From assembly GCA_041394985.1 (NCBI GenBank), contig JAWLBI010000001.1:868001-932000 (forward strand): 64,000 nucleotides of DNA, read 5' to 3'. Below the pieces are notes generated by a model. The model saw only the letters and a list, made by a program, of their open reading frames with translations. It did not search any database and was not told the DNA's origin. Of the stretch, positions 9,350 to 18,261 are shown in pieces (position 1 is the first letter of the stretch; each line of letters starts with the position of its first letter). The translations under genes were made by a program, and so were the position numbers. Source of the DNA: JAGLON01 sp041394985 (GTDB lineage: Bacteria > Zixibacteria > MSB-5A5 > GN15 > JAAZOE01).

Positions 9350-11116
9350 GTGACGCCGCCGAATATCAATATGTTCTTCGCACGGCTGCTCGTTGACCGA
9401 TTGGTCAATGAGGGGGTGAGCCTGTTTATTATTTCGCCGGGTTCGCGCTCGACGCCACTGACCGTTGCGGCAGCAGAGCATCCCGATACGGCGACGAAAA
9501 TTATTCTCGATGAGCGAACGGCGGCTTTTTATGCTCTGGGTTTCGCCCGCGCGACGGGAAACGCCCCGGCGCTTGTGTGCACATCGGGAACGGCATTGGC
9601 GAATTATTATCCGGCGCTGATCGAGGCGTTTCAGTCTCGGTTGCCGCTTATCGTGTTGTCGGCCGACCGGCCGGAGGAGCTCCAGGGTGTCGGCGCCAAT
9701 CAAACGATTCAACAGGCGAACATCTATGGCGAATATGCGGTGAACCTGTCTTTCGAGGCGCCTGATACGACACTTGATCCGTATCGGATTCTCGAAAGCA
9801 TAGAGCAGGCGATTCAAAAGACCTGGGTGCAGGGAAAAGCGATGACGATGCCGCTGCACATAAATTGTCGATTTCGTGAACCGCTGGCGCCGGATGACGA
9901 CAGCTTCCCGCTGCAGAAAATGAATGGCCGCGTCGCATCGTGGTATAAAAATCGCCCGGTCGATTTGACCGGGTATTCAATGCCGGATTATGCCGAGGAA
10001 GTCGAATCACTGGCCCAATTAATCGCCGGAAAAAAGCGCGGCATTATCGTGGCCGGGCCGGAATCTCGCTATCGCCATTGTCCCAAACTGGGTGAATTGT
10101 CGGCGCGCCTGAAATGGCCGATCGTGTGCGATATTCAGTCGCAGTATCGCTTCAGTACCATGGAAATCGGCGGATTTCCGATCGGGCATTTCGATTTGTT
10201 CCTCGATCATGAGAAGGCCGCCGAGGAATTAAAGCCGGATTTGGTTCTGCACTTCGGCGGTTTACCGACATCGAAGCGGCTGAACGGATTCCTCGCTTCA
10301 CTCACAGGCATCGACTATATAAAAATCCAGCAACACGAGCGTACGATTGACCCGGATGGGCTGGAGACAAAGCGCATCATCGCGCATGAAAACCTGTTTG
10401 CCGAACAGCTTCGCGCGCGTGTATCCGAGAACAAGGATGCGACATATTTGGCGAAGTGGATGAAGACCGAATATGCCGCGCTGACGATAATCAACCGGTT
10501 TGCGGCGGATAACAACATCAACGAAATCACGCTGCCGAAGACTGTCATTGAGATCATGCTGAGTAAGTCCGCACTTTATTTATCGAGCAGTATGCCGGTG
10601 CGGGATGCGGATAGTTTCATGCCGGTGTCGAAAAAGGCCATACAGGTCGGGGCGAATCGGGGTGCATCGGGAATCGACGGTATACTGGCATCGGCCTGTG
10701 GATTTTCCGCCGGATGCGACCGCGCGGTTACTATCATCATCGGTGATCTGGCCTTTTTGCATGATATCGGGTCGCTGAAGCTGATTCGCGAAAACAAAAA
10801 GCCGGCGATTGTCGTAGTAATTAATAATAACGGCGGCGGGATTTTTCATTTCCTGCCGATTGCTCGTCATGAGAGTGTGTTCGAGGAATACTTCGGGACG
10901 CCGCACGGCTTGACATTTGGAAAGGTCGGTGAAATGTATGGCCTGCCTTATAGCACGCCGAAGTCGGTTGGCGAGTTTTCCGAGGCATATCTCGATTTAT
11001 TGAAACAGGGCAGGTCGGGCATTATCGAGTTAATTGCGGACCGGCAGGAAAACCCGGCACAACATGCGATGATACGCGAACGAGTCCACGAGGCGGTAGC
11101 AAAACTATATGAGTGA
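9350..11116 (+). CDS. menD: SEPHCHC synthase (2-oxoglutarate decarboxylase, ThDP)
   Basis: Joins 2-oxoglutarate-derived succinic semialdehyde to isochorismate using thiamine diphosphate. The 588-residue length fits MenD. Conserved features are ISPGSRSTPL near residue 25, the catalytic-glutamate region LDERTAAFYALG, TSGTALANYYPALIEA, LSADRPEELQG.GANQTI, and the C-terminal ThDP/Mg site GDLAFLHDIGSL...NNNGGGIFHFLP. The start is GTG (9350), preceded by GGGAGA; the nearby GTG at 9342 runs into a stop. It overlaps menH by 8 bp. Confidence 0.96.
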   Translation: MTPPNINMFFARLLVDRLVNEGVSLFIISPGSRSTPLTVAAAEHPDTATKIILDERTAAFYALGFARATGNAPALVCTSGTALANYYPALIEAFQSRLPLIVLSADRPEELQGVGANQTIQQANIYGEYAVNLSFEAPDTTLDPYRILESIEQAIQKTWVQGKAMTMPLHINCRFREPLAPDDDSFPLQKMNGRVASWYKNRPVDLTGYSMPDYAEEVESLAQLIAGKKRGIIVAGPESRYRHCPKLGELSARLKWPIVCDIQSQYRFSTMEIGGFPIGHFDLFLDHEKAAEELKPDLVLHFGGLPTSKRLNGFLASLTGIDYIKIQQHERTIDPDGLETKRIIAHENLFAEQLRARVSENKDATYLAKWMKTEYAALTIINRFAADNNINEITLPKTVIEIMLSKSALYLSSSMPVRDADSFMPVSKKAIQVGANRGASGIDGILASACGFSAGCDRAVTIIIGDLAFLHDIGSLKLIRENKKPAIVVVINNNGGGIFHFLPIARHESVFEEYFGTPHGLTFGKVGEMYGLPYSTPKSVGEFSEAYLDLLKQGRSGIIELIADRQENPAQHAMIRERVHEAVAKLYE

Positions 11117-11903
11117 TATGATACAAAACTGGCATGTATATTCGGCGGGAAGCCCCGAGAATCAGCCGATTCTGTTTCTGCATGGCTTCATGGGGAGCGG
11201 AAAAATCTGGCTGCCGACATTCGAGCAGCTCGAATCGGATTTCTATTGCGTCGCATTGGATTTGCCGGGGCACGGCACAACCGAGGCGAATCTCGATAAG
11301 CTGACGTTCGATTCTTTGGCGGAAAGTCTGGCCGACTATATCGAGTCAACCTTTTCCCGGCCGCCGATAGTTGTCGGGTATTCGATGGGAGGGCGCATCG
11401 CGCTTTATACTGCACTAAAATATCCCGACAGCGTGGCATCACTGGTGATGGAATCATCGACTGCGGGTATAGCCGATGGATACGAGCGCAAGAAGCGGCT
11501 GATGCAGGATACGAACCTGGCCGAGATATTGAAAAAATCCGAAATGCGGCAGTTTCTGATCGACTGGTATGAACAGCCGGTGTTCGCCTATCTGGCGAAA
11601 CATCCCGGGTTGGTCGAGCGAATTATCGACAAAAAATCGCATGGTAATCCCCAATCGCTCGCGCAGGTCATGGTAAAATTGTCGCCGGGAAATCAGCCGC
11701 CGCTGTGGGATAAACTGGGGCAGTGGATCAAGCCGACTCTGATAATTGCCGGGAGTATCGATGCGAAATACTTCGAAATCGGCCAGAGATTGCGCGAAAA
11801 ATTGAATAATGCGCGGCTCGAGGTTATCGAGGGGGCTGGACATATCGTGCATCTGGAAAAGCACAAAGAATTCATGTCGGTCTTGAAATCCTTCCTTTCG
11901 TAG
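11109..11903 (+). CDS. menH: SHCHC synthase, alpha/beta hydrolase
   Basis: Removes pyruvate from SEPHCHC to give SHCHC. The 264-residue alpha/beta-hydrolase has the oxyanion-hole region LHGFMGSG, the nucleophile elbow GYSMGGR, and a late histidine in GAGHIVHLEK, with MenH-like lid features (WYEQPVF). It begins inside the menD stop region with an 8-bp overlap, which suggests translational coupling, and its place between menD and menB supports MenH rather than a generic hydrolase. Confidence 0.9.
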   Translation: MSDMIQNWHVYSAGSPENQPILFLHGFMGSGKIWLPTFEQLESDFYCVALDLPGHGTTEANLDKLTFDSLAESLADYIESTFSRPPIVVGYSMGGRIALYTALKYPDSVASLVMESSTAGIADGYERKKRLMQDTNLAEILKKSEMRQFLIDWYEQPVFAYLAKHPGLVERIIDKKSHGNPQSLAQVMVKLSPGNQPPLWDKLGQWIKPTLIIAGSIDAKYFEIGQRLREKLNNARLEVIEGAGHIVHLEKHKEFMSVLKSFLS

Positions 11904-11956
11904 TGTATCTTACAGACAATAGTATGATGGCGAATGAGTAACTATTAGTCGCAAAA

Positions 11957-12176
11957 CTGTCATTCCCGAGAGGGAGTTCGCCTCGGCGAACGACCGAGTC
12001 GGGAATCCAGATTCCGGCAAATGAGGACGTCTGCCGGGCACTCGTTTTGTCCCCTCTTGAGAGGGGTGCCCGTCCGCCTGGGCGGATCGAGGGCGGAGTG
12101 TGTTCCATCGATTTGGCAGATTTGAAGACAAACCTGCCCTACAAGATGGCGGATTTTAGGATAAATCCACCCTACA
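11957..12176. repeat. Cluster of intergenic palindromic repeats
   Basis: The 303-bp menH-menB gap holds four repeat types: a CATTCCCGAGAGGGA...GAGTCGGGAATCCAG unit (11960-12011), a CCCCTCTTGAGAGGGG hairpin (12052-12067), a CGTCCGCCTGGGCGGA palindrome (12071-12086), and two hairpins read GTAGGG... on the minus strand with different stems (12115-12142 and 12148-12175). All have relatives at 38.8-39.5 kb. Confidence 0.75.
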
Positions 12177-12206
12177 AGAAGCGGATGTGAAAACAAGGAG
12201 TAGCTC

Positions 12207-13028
12207 GTGTCTGATATACAGTGGAAAAAGGCCGGTGAGTTTAAAGATATTTATTATCACAAGGCGGAGGGGATCGCCAGGATTACCATCAACCGGCCCG
12301 AGGTGCGCAATGCGTTTCGGCCGCAAACCGTGACCGAGATGTCCGAGGCCTTCGCGGATGCTCGCGACGATTCTGAAATCGGCGTCGTGATTCTGACCGG
12401 CGAGGGGGAAAAGGCATTCTGTTCCGGCGGCGATCAGAAAATCCGCGGCGATTCAGGATATGTCGACGGCAAAGGCGTGCATCGATTGAATGTGCTCGAT
12501 TTGCAGCGGCAGATTCGCACTCTGCCCAAACCGGTGATTGCGATGGTGGCCGGGTATGCCATCGGCGGCGGACATGTGTTGCATTTGATGTGCGATCTGA
12601 CGATTGCGGCCGATAATGCGATTTTCGGGCAAACCGGTCCCAAAGTCGGGTCATTCGACGGCGGGTATGGCTCGTCATATATGGCGCGAATCGTGGGCCA
12701 GAAAAAGGCTCGTGAAATCTGGTTCCTGTGCCGCCAGTATAATGCGCAGCAGGCGCTGGACATGGGACTGGTCAATACCGTCGTGCCGTATGCGAAGCTG
12801 GAAGAGGAAACGGTGCAGTGGTGCCGCGAGATTCTTGCCAATTCGCCGATTGCCCTGCGCTGTCTCAAGGCGGCGCTCAATGCCGACTGCGACGGGCAGG
12901 CGGGTCTGCAGGAGCTGGCCGGCAATGCCACGATGCTGTTTTATATGTCCGAAGAAGGGCAGGAAGGCCGCAATGCCTTCAATGAAAAGCGTAAACCTGA
13001 TTTTTCGAAATTCCCGAGGCGTCCTTAG
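12207..13028 (+). CDS. menB: 1,4-dihydroxy-2-naphthoyl-CoA synthase
   Basis: A crotonase-family enzyme that closes the second ring from o-succinylbenzoyl-CoA. The 273-residue product has the MenB hallmarks: SGGDQKIRGDSGY, the AGYAIGGGHVLHLMCDLTIA oxyanion-hole region, GPKVGSFDGGYGSSYMAR, EIWFLCRQYNAQQALDMGLV, and the C-terminal MLFYMSEEGQEGRNAF stretch that separates MenB from other crotonases. The start is GTG, preceded by AAGGAG. It sits behind a 300-bp repeat-rich gap, so it may have its own promoter or depend on read-through. Confidence 0.96.
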   Translation: MSDIQWKKAGEFKDIYYHKAEGIARITINRPEVRNAFRPQTVTEMSEAFADARDDSEIGVVILTGEGEKAFCSGGDQKIRGDSGYVDGKGVHRLNVLDLQRQIRTLPKPVIAMVAGYAIGGGHVLHLMCDLTIAADNAIFGQTGPKVGSFDGGYGSSYMARIVGQKKAREIWFLCRQYNAQQALDMGLVNTVVPYAKLEEETVQWCREILANSPIALRCLKAALNADCDGQAGLQELAGNATMLFYMSEEGQEGRNAFNEKRKPDFSKFPRRP

Positions 13029-13088
13029 GGAGAAATAATAGAGGGGCATAAGGGGCGATGTGAATTCGCCATATATGGGGAGGTCTAT

Positions 13089-13649
13089 ATGTGCAGTGTA
13101 CGCTCGGGGGTGTTATTGATAATTTGTCTTATCTATGTGACGTCTTTTTGTAATGCCTTTGACGGGAATCGCAAGGGATTTGTCGTAGGAGTCGGTACCG
13201 GATTTTCGCCATTGATTGGATGGTCCAGCAATCCCGGATCTAATCAATTGAAAATTGGGGGATCCTTCAATTTCTTTATCGGTTATGGCTTAGATAATAA
13301 GAATATTCTGGCATTAGAAGCCAATCGATCGATATCATCCTATGGATCGCATAATAATAGCCGTATACTTGTTTCGAATGGAATTCGTGGCCTGAATTGG
13401 TACCATTACTTTAACGAAAAGTATACTTCGTGGTATGCGATGTGTGGCGTTGGCGATTACCATTCTGCAGAGGCTGATTACGATATTAATGGGAAATTAG
13501 GATTTATCGCCGGTGCTGGATTCGGCCTCAATAAAAGTTTTAAGACGGGACTGTATATTTCAGGCACGCGTGCGCATCAGGGAACTGACAAAGAGACAAC
13601 AATCACCTGTTATCAGGTTTCGCTTTCGATAGTGTATCTGGCTTATTAA
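13089..13649 (+). CDS. Small exported protein, probably outer-membrane beta-barrel
   Basis: I do not recognise a family. The 186-residue product starts with a signal peptide (residues 1-23, ending FCNA) and then alternates aromatic/hydrophobic and small residues with many glycines (GFVVGVGTGFSP, GFIAGAGFGLNKS), ending in an aromatic residue, the style of small outer-membrane barrels. A GGGGAGG site precedes the ATG. It is inserted between menB (60 bp) and menA (8 bp) on the same strand and is visibly more AT-rich than its neighbours, so it may be an insertion into the menaquinone cluster. A functional link to menaquinone is not implied by the sequence. Confidence 0.65.
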   Translation: MCSVRSGVLLIICLIYVTSFCNAFDGNRKGFVVGVGTGFSPLIGWSSNPGSNQLKIGGSFNFFIGYGLDNKNILALEANRSISSYGSHNNSRILVSNGIRGLNWYHYFNEKYTSWYAMCGVGDYHSAEADYDINGKLGFIAGAGFGLNKSFKTGLYISGTRAHQGTDKETTITCYQVSLSIVYLAY

Positions 13650-13657
13650 GGACATCC

Positions 13658-14545
13658 ATGCCCGAATACTCGCCCGCAAAGATTTGGTTTCTGGCCGCAA
13701 GGCCCAAAACGCTGCCGGCCGGAATCGTCCCGGTGCTCGTTGCCGGTGCGATGGCTTATGGCGCGGGCGGATTTGATCTGTGGCCGTTTCTTGCTGCGTT
13801 GTTCGGATCGATCACGATTCAAATCGGCACCAACTTCGCAAATGATTTATTCGATTTCAAGAAAAACACCGATACCGCGGAGCGTATCGGCCCGATGCGC
13901 GTCACGCAGGCGGGGCTGGTATCTCCGAGACAAATCGCATGGGCGACGGCTATCACATTCGGACTTGCATTTGCCGCCGGGATATATCTTGTGTACATTG
14001 GCGGCTGGCCGATTGTAATTATCGGTCTATCGTCGATTTTGTGCGGTGTGTTGTACACGGCCGGACCGTATGCGCTGGGATATTTGGGACTGGGCGATTT
14101 ATTCGTCTTTGTCTTTTATGGTCCGGTGGCATTGGCCGGGACGTATTATGTGCAGACATTGACCGCCCCCAATGAAATTATCGTAGCAGGAATCCCGTTC
14201 GGGATGATCTCGGTTGCAATTCTGGTCGTCAACAATCTGCGGGATGTCGATACCGATTCCAAGGCGGGCAAAAATACGCTCGCGGTGCGATTCGGGCGGA
14301 CATTCGCTCGGGCAGAATACCTGACGATGATTCTGGGCGCGGGACTGTTGCCTCTCGTTTTATCTTTGGCCGGATGGTACGGCACATACATGTCTCTGCC
14401 GGTACTATTTATCCTCTTCGCATTCGGGACGCTGAAGACCGTGTTTCAATCGACCGATGGGGCGAAGCTCAATTCCATGCTGGCCGCGACCGGGCGGCTG
14501 CTCATTATCTATGGCCTGTTATTCTCTGTCGGGTGGTTGCTGTGA
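13658..14545 (+). CDS. menA: DHNA polyprenyltransferase
   Basis: Attaches the polyprenyl tail to 1,4-dihydroxy-2-naphthoate in the inner membrane. The 295-residue UbiA-family protein has eight to nine hydrophobic helices, the first aspartate motif as NDLFDFKKNTD and the second as NNLRDVDTDSKAGK, and the N-terminal ARPKTLPAGIVPVLVA typical of MenA. It overlaps menC by 4 bp (GTGA). Confidence 0.94.
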   Translation: MPEYSPAKIWFLAARPKTLPAGIVPVLVAGAMAYGAGGFDLWPFLAALFGSITIQIGTNFANDLFDFKKNTDTAERIGPMRVTQAGLVSPRQIAWATAITFGLAFAAGIYLVYIGGWPIVIIGLSSILCGVLYTAGPYALGYLGLGDLFVFVFYGPVALAGTYYVQTLTAPNEIIVAGIPFGMISVAILVVNNLRDVDTDSKAGKNTLAVRFGRTFARAEYLTMILGAGLLPLVLSLAGWYGTYMSLPVLFILFAFGTLKTVFQSTDGAKLNSMLAATGRLLIIYGLLFSVGWLL

Positions 14546-15621
14546 AAATCGCGAAATGCGATATCGTGCCGTATGTCCGGCCGTTCAGGCGGCCGATACG
14601 ATTTGCATATGGGACATTCAGTGAGCGCTCGGGGTATTATATCGATATCACAACTACCGAAGGCATCACCGGCTCGGGTGAAATCGCGCCACTGCCGCTA
14701 TACCGGCCGGTAGATACTAATGCAGTCGAAAGTGTGCTGTCGAAATTTCAGAAAAAAATCATCGGATGGGAAATCCCGCATGCGGCATCGGAAATCGAGA
14801 CGGTTATTCGAGACATCGTGCCGTTGAATTTCGAGGAGACATTCGGTATCGCATCCGCGCTCCTCGATGCTGCGGCTCGGACCGAGCGAAAACCGCTGGC
14901 GGGATTATTGAATAAAAACTACCGTCCGGATGTCGACGTCAATTGCTTGATTACTCCGCCGATCGAAAATATGGAGGCTCTCGCCGAGGCCATTCAGGCA
15001 AAGAGATATCAAGCGGCTAAAATAAAAGTCGGGGCGAGGACGATTCAGGAAGATGCCGAATTCACAAAAGAAGTCGCCGCGGCGCTCGGCAGCACTATTT
15101 CTCTGCGACTGGATGCTAATCGAGCGTGGAGTCTGCGTCAGGCGATTGATTTTTTCCGGCGCATAGATGGCGTAGCGATTGACTATATCGAGGAGCCTGT
15201 TTCGGGCGGTCACGATGAATTACAGGCGTTTAGAGCATCCACCGGGGTATCGGTTGCGCTGGACGAAAGTCTGATTTCCTATCGGGATATCATGGATGCC
15301 GCCGGCGACGATAATTGCGATATAATTATTATAAAACCATCGTTGCTTTATGGACCCGCAACTACTATATTGGCCTGCGAGACGTTAGTCTCGAATGGAA
15401 AAAGGGTGGTAGTGTCGTCGCTGCTGGAAACGGAAACCGGCATGGCGTCGCTTATTCACCTCGCATCTGCGCTTCCGGACGTTACAGAGCCTGCCGGATT
15501 AGATACGCTGAGCTACTTTGCCGAGTACAGCTCACGCCTCTCTCTCGTGACTGATGGAGCCATACGCGTACCTGAGGGCCTCGGTAATGGATATGAACGA
15601 AGTCATAGCGGACCCCGTTAG
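14542..15621 (+). CDS. menC: o-Succinylbenzoate synthase
   Basis: An enolase-superfamily enzyme that dehydrates SHCHC to o-succinylbenzoate. The GTG at 14542 overlaps the menA stop, giving 359 residues; an in-frame GTG at 14533 is also possible, and the longer open frame inside menA is not coding. Visible features: KIKVG (catalytic lysine), LRLDANRAWS, IEEPV and LDESL (metal ligands), and IIKPS (second catalytic lysine). It overlaps menE by about 35 bp. Confidence 0.92.
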   Translation: MKIAKCDIVPYVRPFRRPIRFAYGTFSERSGYYIDITTTEGITGSGEIAPLPLYRPVDTNAVESVLSKFQKKIIGWEIPHAASEIETVIRDIVPLNFEETFGIASALLDAAARTERKPLAGLLNKNYRPDVDVNCLITPPIENMEALAEAIQAKRYQAAKIKVGARTIQEDAEFTKEVAAALGSTISLRLDANRAWSLRQAIDFFRRIDGVAIDYIEEPVSGGHDELQAFRASTGVSVALDESLISYRDIMDAAGDDNCDIIIIKPSLLYGPATTILACETLVSNGKRVVVSSLLETETGMASLIHLASALPDVTEPAGLDTLSYFAEYSSRLSLVTDGAIRVPEGLGNGYERSHSGPR

Positions 15622-17026
15622 AATTGCCGCACAGAAGTGGCCGGATGACACGGCCGTCATTAGTGATAACACATCCCTGACATTTTCAGAATACGACGTT
15701 GCGATCGATAGTGCGGTCCGGTTTCTCCTGGATAAACAAGTCGAGAGCGAAGATATCATTGCCGTCTTAGGGCGCAATTCGATATCGGTTGCGGTGTTGT
15801 TCTGGGCGGCCTATCGCCTCGGTGTGACTCTGATGCCTTTAAATAGCCTGGCATCGATTCGCGACTGGAAAGATCAACTCGATCATGCCGGATGCAATAT
15901 CCTGTTTTACGAGTCGTCATTTTCGGAATACTCCGGTATTCTGCCCCAGACGCACGAATTGCAGGTTACATACAAGGCCAAAGAACATGAGTTGAATAAA
16001 AAGGCCTATCAGTTTTTATCATTACCGGCTGTTGTCCAGTTCACATCCGGCTCGACCGGTAAGCCGCGCGGCGTTGTCCTCGATTGGGGCAATGTATTCT
16101 ACAGCGCTCAGGCGGCCAACGAGGCGCTGGAAATGTCGCCCGATGATACCTGGCTGGCCGTGCTCCCGTTTTATCACATCGGCGGTTTATCGATCATGTT
16201 CCGGACCGTGTTGTCGGGGAGTCGCATGCGCGTTTTTCGGCGTTTTACGCCGAGTGAAATTTTAAAGGCTGTCTCAGAATTCGATTCGCCGGTTATTTCG
16301 GTTGTCCCGACGATGTTGAAAATGCTTATGGAACATGATACCGACAACAGGCTCGCCGGATGTAAGGCGATTGTTCTTGGTGGTGCGGCGTTGGATGAGC
16401 CACTTCGCAAGGATATCCTTGCGCGGAAATTGCCCGTCCTCACGACTTACGGCATGACGGAGACGGCTTCGATGGTGTCGTTATTACCCCTGGCCGACAA
16501 AGGCGTCCGCCTCGATACTTCCGGAAAAACATTGGCCCATGCCGAAATTAAGAGCGATGCTCGCGGCCGCATACTGGTTCGAGGCCAATCGTTGTTCGCG
16601 AAATATTTGCAGGGCGAGCGAATGACCGATTCGGACGGCTGGTTTGATACCGGTGATACCGGGTTTATTGACGATAGCGGCTATCTTATAATAACCGGGC
16701 GCGATGACCGCCAGATTAAATCGGGCGGCGAAAATATCGATCTGAATCGCATTGAGGCGGTGTTATTGCATCACGACGCCATAGCCGAGGCGGTCGTATT
16801 GTCTCGCGATGACGATAAATGGGGCCAGCGGCCGGTAGCATTTATCAGGACCACCGATGCTGAATTCAACCTGGATGAATTGGCAAAACGCATAGCTGCC
16901 GAATTGGGTAAAATTCATATTCCGGATGTGATAGAAACAATTGATGAATTTCCGCTGACGGCTGTGGGGAAATATGATTTTCCGGCGCTCAGGGAGCGAT
17001 TCGCGCATTTATTTACATCAAAATAA
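15587..17026 (+). CDS. menE: o-Succinylbenzoate-CoA ligase
   Basis: An ANL-superfamily ligase that activates o-succinylbenzoate with ATP and CoA. The 479-residue product carries the P-loop-like QFTSGSTGKPRGVVL, the LPFYHIGGL motif, TTYGMTETASM, GWFDTGDTG and the C-terminal hinge GRDDRQIKSGGENI. Start is set at ATG 15587 (MDMNEV) with GAGGG about nine bases ahead; ATG 15593 is equally possible, and the frame extends back to 15554 inside menC. It ends one base from the convergent thioesterase gene. Confidence 0.93.
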   Translation: MDMNEVIADPVRIAAQKWPDDTAVISDNTSLTFSEYDVAIDSAVRFLLDKQVESEDIIAVLGRNSISVAVLFWAAYRLGVTLMPLNSLASIRDWKDQLDHAGCNILFYESSFSEYSGILPQTHELQVTYKAKEHELNKKAYQFLSLPAVVQFTSGSTGKPRGVVLDWGNVFYSAQAANEALEMSPDDTWLAVLPFYHIGGLSIMFRTVLSGSRMRVFRRFTPSEILKAVSEFDSPVISVVPTMLKMLMEHDTDNRLAGCKAIVLGGAALDEPLRKDILARKLPVLTTYGMTETASMVSLLPLADKGVRLDTSGKTLAHAEIKSDARGRILVRGQSLFAKYLQGERMTDSDGWFDTGDTGFIDDSGYLIITGRDDRQIKSGGENIDLNRIEAVLLHHDAIAEAVVLSRDDDKWGQRPVAFIRTTDAEFNLDELAKRIAAELGKIHIPDVIETIDEFPLTAVGKYDFPALRERFAHLFTSK

Positions 17027-17027
17027 C

Positions 17028-17441
17028 TTATTCGGTTCTCAGTGATTCGAGCGCCTCGCGAAAGCCCGGCGGAAGCGGAGTTTTTTTCCATGTTTTCGGA
17101 TCAATCGTGACATGAACGGTTTTGGCGGTCCCGGCAGTTGTGCCGTCGAATAAATGCAGGGAATAGGCAAGCGTAAACGAGGTTTCTCCCAGCGCTGCCA
17201 CCTCGACCTGAATTTCCACGGTATCGCTATCGCGCAGGGCTGTGAAAAAGTCGGTTTCCGCGTGGACGATGGGGATATAGAAATCCTGTTTTTCGAAGCG
17301 GTCGCGGAATCCGAATCCGATTTTTTTCATCAGGCTCTCGTAAACATTGTGCACTATTTTTAACTGATTGGCGAAGAACAGAATCCCCGCCGCATCGGTG
17401 TCGTGTAATTGAATCGTATAATAATCTTTGAAAGCCGCCAT
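17028..17441 (-). CDS. menI: Hotdog acyl-CoA thioesterase, probable DHNA-CoA hydrolase
   Basis: A 137-residue single hotdog domain with HDTDAAGILFFANQLK near the N-terminus, the motif seen in the 4-hydroxybenzoyl-CoA thioesterase group and in cyanobacterial DHNA-CoA thioesterase. Facing menE at the end of an otherwise complete men cluster, it very likely hydrolyses DHNA-CoA, the step between MenB and MenA; this is inference from motif plus place. The start at 17441 is preferred because of the upstream GAGG and the family length; the frame extends to 17501 without coding character. It has its own promoter. Confidence 0.8.
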   Translation of the reverse strand: MAAFKDYYTIQLHDTDAAGILFFANQLKIVHNVYESLMKKIGFGFRDRFEKQDFYIPIVHAETDFFTALRDSDTVEIQVEVAALGETSFTLAYSLHLFDGTTAGTAKTVHVTIDPKTWKKTPLPPGFREALESLRTE

Positions 17442-17472
17442 AGGAAACCTCATTTCTATCGATATGATACGA

Positions 17473-17501
17473 AATATATCCCGCCTTTCGTAAGAAGTCA
17501 A
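17473..17501 (-). promoter_or_regulatory. Sigma-70-type promoter for the thioesterase gene
   Basis: On the minus strand TTGACT (17501-17496), 17-base spacer, TATATT (17478-17473); start would be about 25 bases before the ATG at 17441. Confidence 0.6.
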
Positions 17502-17594
17502 AGCAATTGCCTGCGCACAATTGGACAGATTGTACTAATATGGAAATAGAGATAGACAACGATATGAAAAATTCTCTCAATTGTGTTGAACCCC

Positions 17595-17623
17595 TTGACA
17601 TTCCGGTCTATTTATTGTATCTA
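17595..17623 (+). promoter_or_regulatory. Sigma-70-type promoter for methyltransferase gene
   Basis: TTGACA (17595-17600), 17-base spacer, TATCTA (17618-17623). Transcription would begin near 17630, 35 bases before the gene start. Confidence 0.6.
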
Positions 17624-17664
17624 CCAAATTGCGACAGAGAGAGATAATCTGTTTTCTGGAAAAT

Positions 17665-18261
17665 ATGGATAAGAAACAAGAATATTTCGACATGTTTGGC
17701 GAGGAGTGGGACAAGGATCTCACATCAGAAGACCTCGAGCGCCTGGCCCACATCATCGACAAGTTCAATTTGACCGAAGGCATCAAAGTGTGCGACCTTG
17801 GTTGCGGCACCGGTGTGATGTTCGATCTGCTCCGGCGCCGGGTCGGCGAGGCCGGGATGATTGTCGGCGTCGATTTCGCCCCTCGCGTTGCTCACAAAGC
17901 CAAGCGGAATTTCCCGTTTCACAATATCGGCGTCGTCGAGGCTCGGGCGTCACAATTGCCGTTCTATCGCGATAATTTCGACCTCGTCATTTCATTTGCC
18001 GCCTTCGCGCATTTCTGTCGCAAGGATGAATCGATACACCAGGCCTGGCATATTTTGAAACCGGGCGGTCGCCTGGTCATTATTCATTTCGCCAGCCGCG
18101 AGGAATTATCCCGGCATCATCATGAAATGGGTGGACCATTGGACTGCGATGAATTACCGACCAAGGATCAGTTGGAACAGATGTTCAATCGCAGCCATTT
18201 CAATAAATTCGAATTCACGGAAAATAAAGACCTCTACCTGGCCATCGGCTATAAAGAGTAG
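17665..18261 (+). CDS. Class I SAM-dependent methyltransferase
   Basis: A 198-residue methyltransferase with motif I CDLGCGTGVMFDLL, the acidic residue in VGVDFAP, and DLVISFAAFAHF followed by LKPGGRLVIIHF. The start at ATG 17665 (MDKKQEYF) is preferred; the longer frame from 17629 would begin almost on the transcription start. A histidine-rich stretch HHHEMGGPLDCDELP follows the fold core. Its acceptor is unknown. It could supply the missing last methylation of menaquinone (MenG/UbiE), but it lacks the usual MenG motifs, and its tight coupling to a membrane S component suggests another substrate. Confidence 0.85.
   Translation: MDKKQEYFDMFGEEWDKDLTSEDLERLAHIIDKFNLTEGIKVCDLGCGTGVMFDLLRRRVGEAGMIVGVDFAPRVAHKAKRNFPFHNIGVVEARASQLPFYRDNFDLVISFAAFAHFCRKDESIHQAWHILKPGGRLVIIHFASREELSRHHHEMGGPLDCDELPTKDQLEQMFNRSHFNKFEFTENKDLYLAIGYKE

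Noticed and set aside
17665..18261. Canonical MenG/UbiE
   Set aside because: Only the general SAM motifs are present; typical MenG sequence features and length are not, so I left the symbol empty.
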